DNA of 50,756 nt, taken from contig JAPOPC010000010.1 in the NCBI GenBank assembly GCA_026713105.1, forward strand, positions 1-50,756, given 5' to 3'. The DNA is from Acidimicrobiaceae bacterium (GTDB lineage: Bacteria; Actinomycetota; Acidimicrobiia; Acidimicrobiales; Poriferisodalaceae). The notes under the pieces are model-generated. The model saw nothing but the letters and a program-made list of their open reading frames with translations. It had not been told where the DNA came from and did no database searches. Every line of letters starts with the position of its first letter. The stretch's first letter is position 1. Positions 48,175 through 50,756 of this stretch are shown here, piece after piece. The position numbers were made by a program, and so were the translations under genes.

Positions 48175-49614
48175 TCACTCGGGTTCGGCAGTACTCGCCA
48201 AACTCTCGGCAAGGGCTTGGATCTCGACGAGGGCGGCTTCGAGATCTTCGGCGATCTCGGCTGCCAGCACATCCGGTGGCGGCAGGTTGTCGGCATCCTC
48301 GAGGCTCTCGTCTCGAAGCCAGGACAGGTCGAGGCTGATGTCGTCGCGAGTGATCAGCTCGTCGTAGGCGTAGCGCTTGAACCGCTCGGATTCCATTCGT
48401 TGGTGGCGGGCGTCGGCCCGGTAGCAGGCGACGAAGTCGTCCAGGTCGGCTCTCGTGAGCGGGTTCCGCCTAAGTGTGAAGTGCTTGTTCGTGCGCAGGT
48501 CGTATACCCACAGCTGACGCGTCCATGGCTCCTCAGCGCCCTCGCGACGGCGGAAGAACAGCACATTGGCCTTAACACCGGGCCGATAGAAGATTCCCGT
48601 CGGCAGCCGCAGCAGGGTGTGGACTTCGCAGTCGTGAAGCAGCCGGCGGCGGATGGTCTCGCCGGCCCCTGCCTCGAAGAGCACGTTGTCGGGAACTACC
48701 ACTGCTGCATCGCCGCCGATCTTCAGCAGGCTCACGACGTGCTGGACGAAGTTGAGCTGCTTGTTGCGGGTCGTCGCCCAGAAGTCCTCCCGCTCGTAGC
48801 TGTCCGACGACGACCGGCCGAACGGCGGGTTGGTCAGCACCATGTCGAACGGCTTGCCGGGAGAGTTCCGCAGGGCGTCGTCCACGACGATCGGCGAGTC
48901 GGACTCGGGGCTCTCGATGCCGTGCAGCAACATGTTCATCGCGCACAAACGGGCAGGCAGGTCGGCGATCTCCCAACCCGTGAACGCACCCGAGCGCAGG
49001 TGAGCGGATTGGTCGGGCTCCAAGTGCGGGAACCGCTCGACAATCGACCGGTACGCGCCCAAGAAGAACCCGCCGGTGCCGCAGGCGGGGTCGCAGATGC
49101 GGTCGTCGGGCTCGGGAAGCATCACGTCGACGATTGCGCTGATAAGCGCCCGCGGCGTGAAGTACTGACCCGCTCCCCTGGCGCCCTCCTGGGCCGTCTT
49201 CTCGATCAGGCCCTCGTACGCGTCGCCCTTGAGATCGGCCTCGTAGCTCATCCACTCGTGTTGGTCGATGAACTCCTTGATGAGCTGCTCCAGCTTGGCC
49301 GGTGTCTGGATGCGGTTGCGGGCCTTGTGGAAGACCACGCCGAGCATGTCCTCGCTGGTGCCCAGCGCCGACAGGCACTCGCTGTAGTGGACTTCGAGCT
49401 CGACTCCCGAGCGGCTCAGCAGCGACTGCCAATTGTGTTCGACGGGAACGATACGGTCGCCTCCGAGCATCACGTACTGCTCGTCAGCCATCTTCAAGAA
49501 CAACAGATACGTGAGCTGTTCCAGATAGTCACCGTAGGACAGGCCGTCGTCTCGCAGCACGTCGCAGAAGTCCCACAGCTTCTGCACCATCGCCTTCGGG
49601 TCCTGCGCGGGCAC
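48175..49614 (-). CDS. hsdM: Type I restriction-modification N6-adenine methylase subunit (HsdM type)
   Basis: 479 residues. The helical HsdM_N domain (1-130, LWDFCDVLRDDGLSYGDYLEQLTYLLFLKM) is followed by an N6-adenine methylase core with GQYFTPRALISA, SAM motif I DPACGTGGF (175-183) and catalytic NPPF (262-265). It would methylate adenine when bound to a specificity subunit. No hsdS or hsdR is visible on either side in this window: the next genes are DUF5131 and tcmP. GTG 49614 is 6 nt from TAACGT (49621-49626, - strand), a leaderless arrangement; an ATG at 49590 is also possible. It is divergent from the C5 methyltransferase. Confidence 0.92.
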   Translation of the reverse strand: MPAQDPKAMVQKLWDFCDVLRDDGLSYGDYLEQLTYLLFLKMADEQYVMLGGDRIVPVEHNWQSLLSRSGVELEVHYSECLSALGTSEDMLGVVFHKARNRIQTPAKLEQLIKEFIDQHEWMSYEADLKGDAYEGLIEKTAQEGARGAGQYFTPRALISAIVDVMLPEPDDRICDPACGTGGFFLGAYRSIVERFPHLEPDQSAHLRSGAFTGWEIADLPARLCAMNMLLHGIESPESDSPIVVDDALRNSPGKPFDMVLTNPPFGRSSSDSYEREDFWATTRNKQLNFVQHVVSLLKIGGDAAVVVPDNVLFEAGAGETIRRRLLHDCEVHTLLRLPTGIFYRPGVKANVLFFRRREGAEEPWTRQLWVYDLRTNKHFTLRRNPLTRADLDDFVACYRADARHQRMESERFKRYAYDELITRDDISLDLSWLRDESLEDADNLPPPDVLAAEIAEDLEAALVEIQALAESLASTAEPE

Positions 49615-49771
49615 CGGCTCACGTTAGGCCGCGAGGTCAGCGACTCAGTGGCGACCACCCCTTATCGATGAGTCTTGAAACCAACGCTCGAATGCTCGTA
49701 GGTGGACCGACGAAACAACGGGCTGGCTGCCCGAGCAAGTAATCGAGCCGGCCATGGGATACACCCAGCGC

Positions 49772-49777
49772 TAGCTT
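49772..49777 (+). promoter_or_regulatory. Candidate -10 of the C5-methyltransferase gene
   Basis: TAGCTT followed by 6 nt and the GTG start; no Shine-Dalgarno. Fits the leaderless pattern seen elsewhere in the window. Confidence 0.4.
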
Positions 49778-49783
49778 GACGGC

Positions 49784-50618
49784 GTGCTCGACGAGGCAAG
49801 CGAACCCGCTGTCGGACTCTCTGAACTCACTGCCGTCGATCTGTTTGCCGGGGCCGGTGGATCGACCCAGGGGCTGAGCGATGCCGGATTTCACGTCATC
49901 GGAGCGGTCGAGAACGACCAGACCGCTGCCAGCACCTTCTCGGCCAACCACCCCTCCGTCCCAATCTCGATCGACGACATTTCGAAGTTGGATCCCGCGG
50001 AATACCTGGGACAGCTCAAGCTCGACCGCGCAGAGCTGTCCCTGCTGACGGCGTGTCCGCCGTGCCAAGGGTTCTCGTCGCTGGGCTCCCGTGACAGTGC
50101 TGATGAGAGGAATGACCTGATCACGGAGGTGTGGCGCTTCGCGGCGGAGATGCAGCCAGCAGCAGTCCTGATCGAGAACGTGCCCGGCCTCGCCCGGGAC
50201 CCGCGGTGGGAGGACTTACGGGCGCTGGCGGTCGAACACAGTTACGGCTTCGGCTCATGGATCGTTGACGCCTTGGACTTCGGCGTTCCGCAGCGACGGC
50301 GACGGCTGATCGGTATCGCGATCCGCGATCGAGCCATCCAGTTTCCCGCGACGTTGCAAGAACTGCTGCCGACGTCCTTCTCGCTGGACGCGCCGCATGC
50401 AAGCCAAGTCATCGCCCAGGCCGGTGATATCTCGGACACAGCAGATCCTTGGCACCGCGCCCGTACACCAACGCCGCACGTGCTCGAACGGTTGCGCAAG
50501 ATTCCCGCAGGCGGCGATCACTTTGACCTGCCAAACGAACTTCAGCTCGATTGCCACAAGCGCCTGAAATCCGCCGGACGCACAGGATCAACAGGCCCCT
50601 ACAGCCGCATCCCATTAG
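49784..50618 (+). CDS. DNA (cytosine-5)-methyltransferase, interrupted near its target-recognition region
   Basis: About 278 recognisable residues from GTG 49784; an in-frame TAG lies just upstream. C5-methyltransferase motifs are in order: VDLFAGAGGSTQGL (motif I), GAVENDQ (II), CPPCQGFSSLG with catalytic Cys94 (IV), VLIENVPGL (VI) and FGVPQRRRRLIGI (VIII). After GRTGSTGPYSRIP the family normally continues with an APTLTTR-type segment and motifs IX-X. Here the sequence changes to unrelated residues (ALIIHESVGW) and stays open to the window end. The gene therefore seems broken by an inserted element at about 50618. It would methylate cytosine if intact. Confidence 0.85.
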
Positions 50619-50756
50619 CCCTGATTATTCATGAGTCTGTGGGGTGGTGCGGTGTGGATCCGCGGAAAAGCCCCTCTGACCTGCGACGATGCATGCGTTC
50701 GAAGTACGCATCAGCGAGTTCAGGGGGGCATCTCCGAGGTGAAAGCTACCAGTGTC
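50619..50756 (+). mobile_element. Probable left end of an IS1380-like insertion sequence (partial)
   Basis: Sequence starting ccctgattattcatgag replaces the expected methyltransferase continuation directly after TTAG (50615-50618). At 50739 a GTG with aggggggc upstream opens a frame V-K-A-T-S-V, which resembles the start of actinobacterial IS1380 transposases. Only 138 bases are visible, so both the family and the boundary are tentative; the right end and target duplication lie outside. Confidence 0.45.

Noticed and set aside
1..50756. tRNA, rRNA and prophage structural genes
   Set aside because: No cloverleaf with a GTTC loop, rRNA core or phage structural protein was recognised. The Gp37/Gp68 name of DUF5131 does not by itself imply a prophage.

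Overview
The window is high-GC DNA with dense genes and 4-base ATGA/GTGA overlaps between operon members. Gene content points to an actinobacterium: a mycothiol S-conjugate amidase, a polyphosphate-glucokinase-like enzyme, an F420-type luciferase-like oxidoreductase, and a DnaE2/ImuA'/ImuB mutasome with GAAC-N4-GTTC LexA boxes. The class Acidimicrobiia is my best guess, not proven. Many genes have a TANNNT -10 hexamer 6-8 nt before the start codon and no Shine-Dalgarno sequence, so leaderless transcription appears common. I saw no rRNA, tRNA or CRISPR array.

Layout. 1-7016 (-): one very large secreted surface protein (Ig-like, Calx-beta-like, fibronectin III, leucine-rich repeats and a repeated unnamed module), cut by two frameshifts, one in a run of eight G, and running off the left edge. 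7094-9316 (-): a second secreted protein with the same N-terminal Ig-like domain plus an HExxH metalloprotease-like core. 9509-13753: small ORF, thiolase, secreted nuclease-like protein, a ChbG/YdjC relative that has lost most catalytic residues, an SCP2-like protein and mca. 13861-16617 (-): a PhoU/RCK_C regulator downstream of an SLC41/MgtE-type cation transporter, separated by two palindromes. 16699-25772 (-): a TlpA-like lipoprotein preceded by a tight operon of ROK repressor, M20 hydrolase, sugar-type ABC transporter, YhfX-like PLP enzyme, PpgK-like kinase and NagB. This looks like uptake and breakdown of an amino-sugar-containing compound of unknown identity.

25889-36614: a Glu/Leu dehydrogenase-like protein, SOS-controlled dnaE2, two tandem amidases, a membrane protein, a FAH-family hydrolase, and a secreted coiled-coil/M15 peptidase. 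36639-39553 (-): imuB, imuA' and a small cupin. With dnaE2 they form the SOS mutasome; all three mutasome genes carry in-frame short tandem or dispersed repeats. 39684-44694: a NifU-N-like small protein between repeat elements, acyl-CoA dehydrogenase, LLM oxidoreductase, DUF1214 protein and sulfotransferase.

44758-50756 is an accessory/defence-like island: a Phd-VapC module, an RHH-MazF module, a TcmP/three-Cys (DUF5131) pair downstream of an HsdM-type methylase without visible hsdS or hsdR, and a divergent C5-cytosine methyltransferase whose reading frame departs from the family at about 50618, where what looks like the end of an IS1380-like element begins. The HsdM-DUF5131-TcmP arrangement is the best candidate for an undescribed system.
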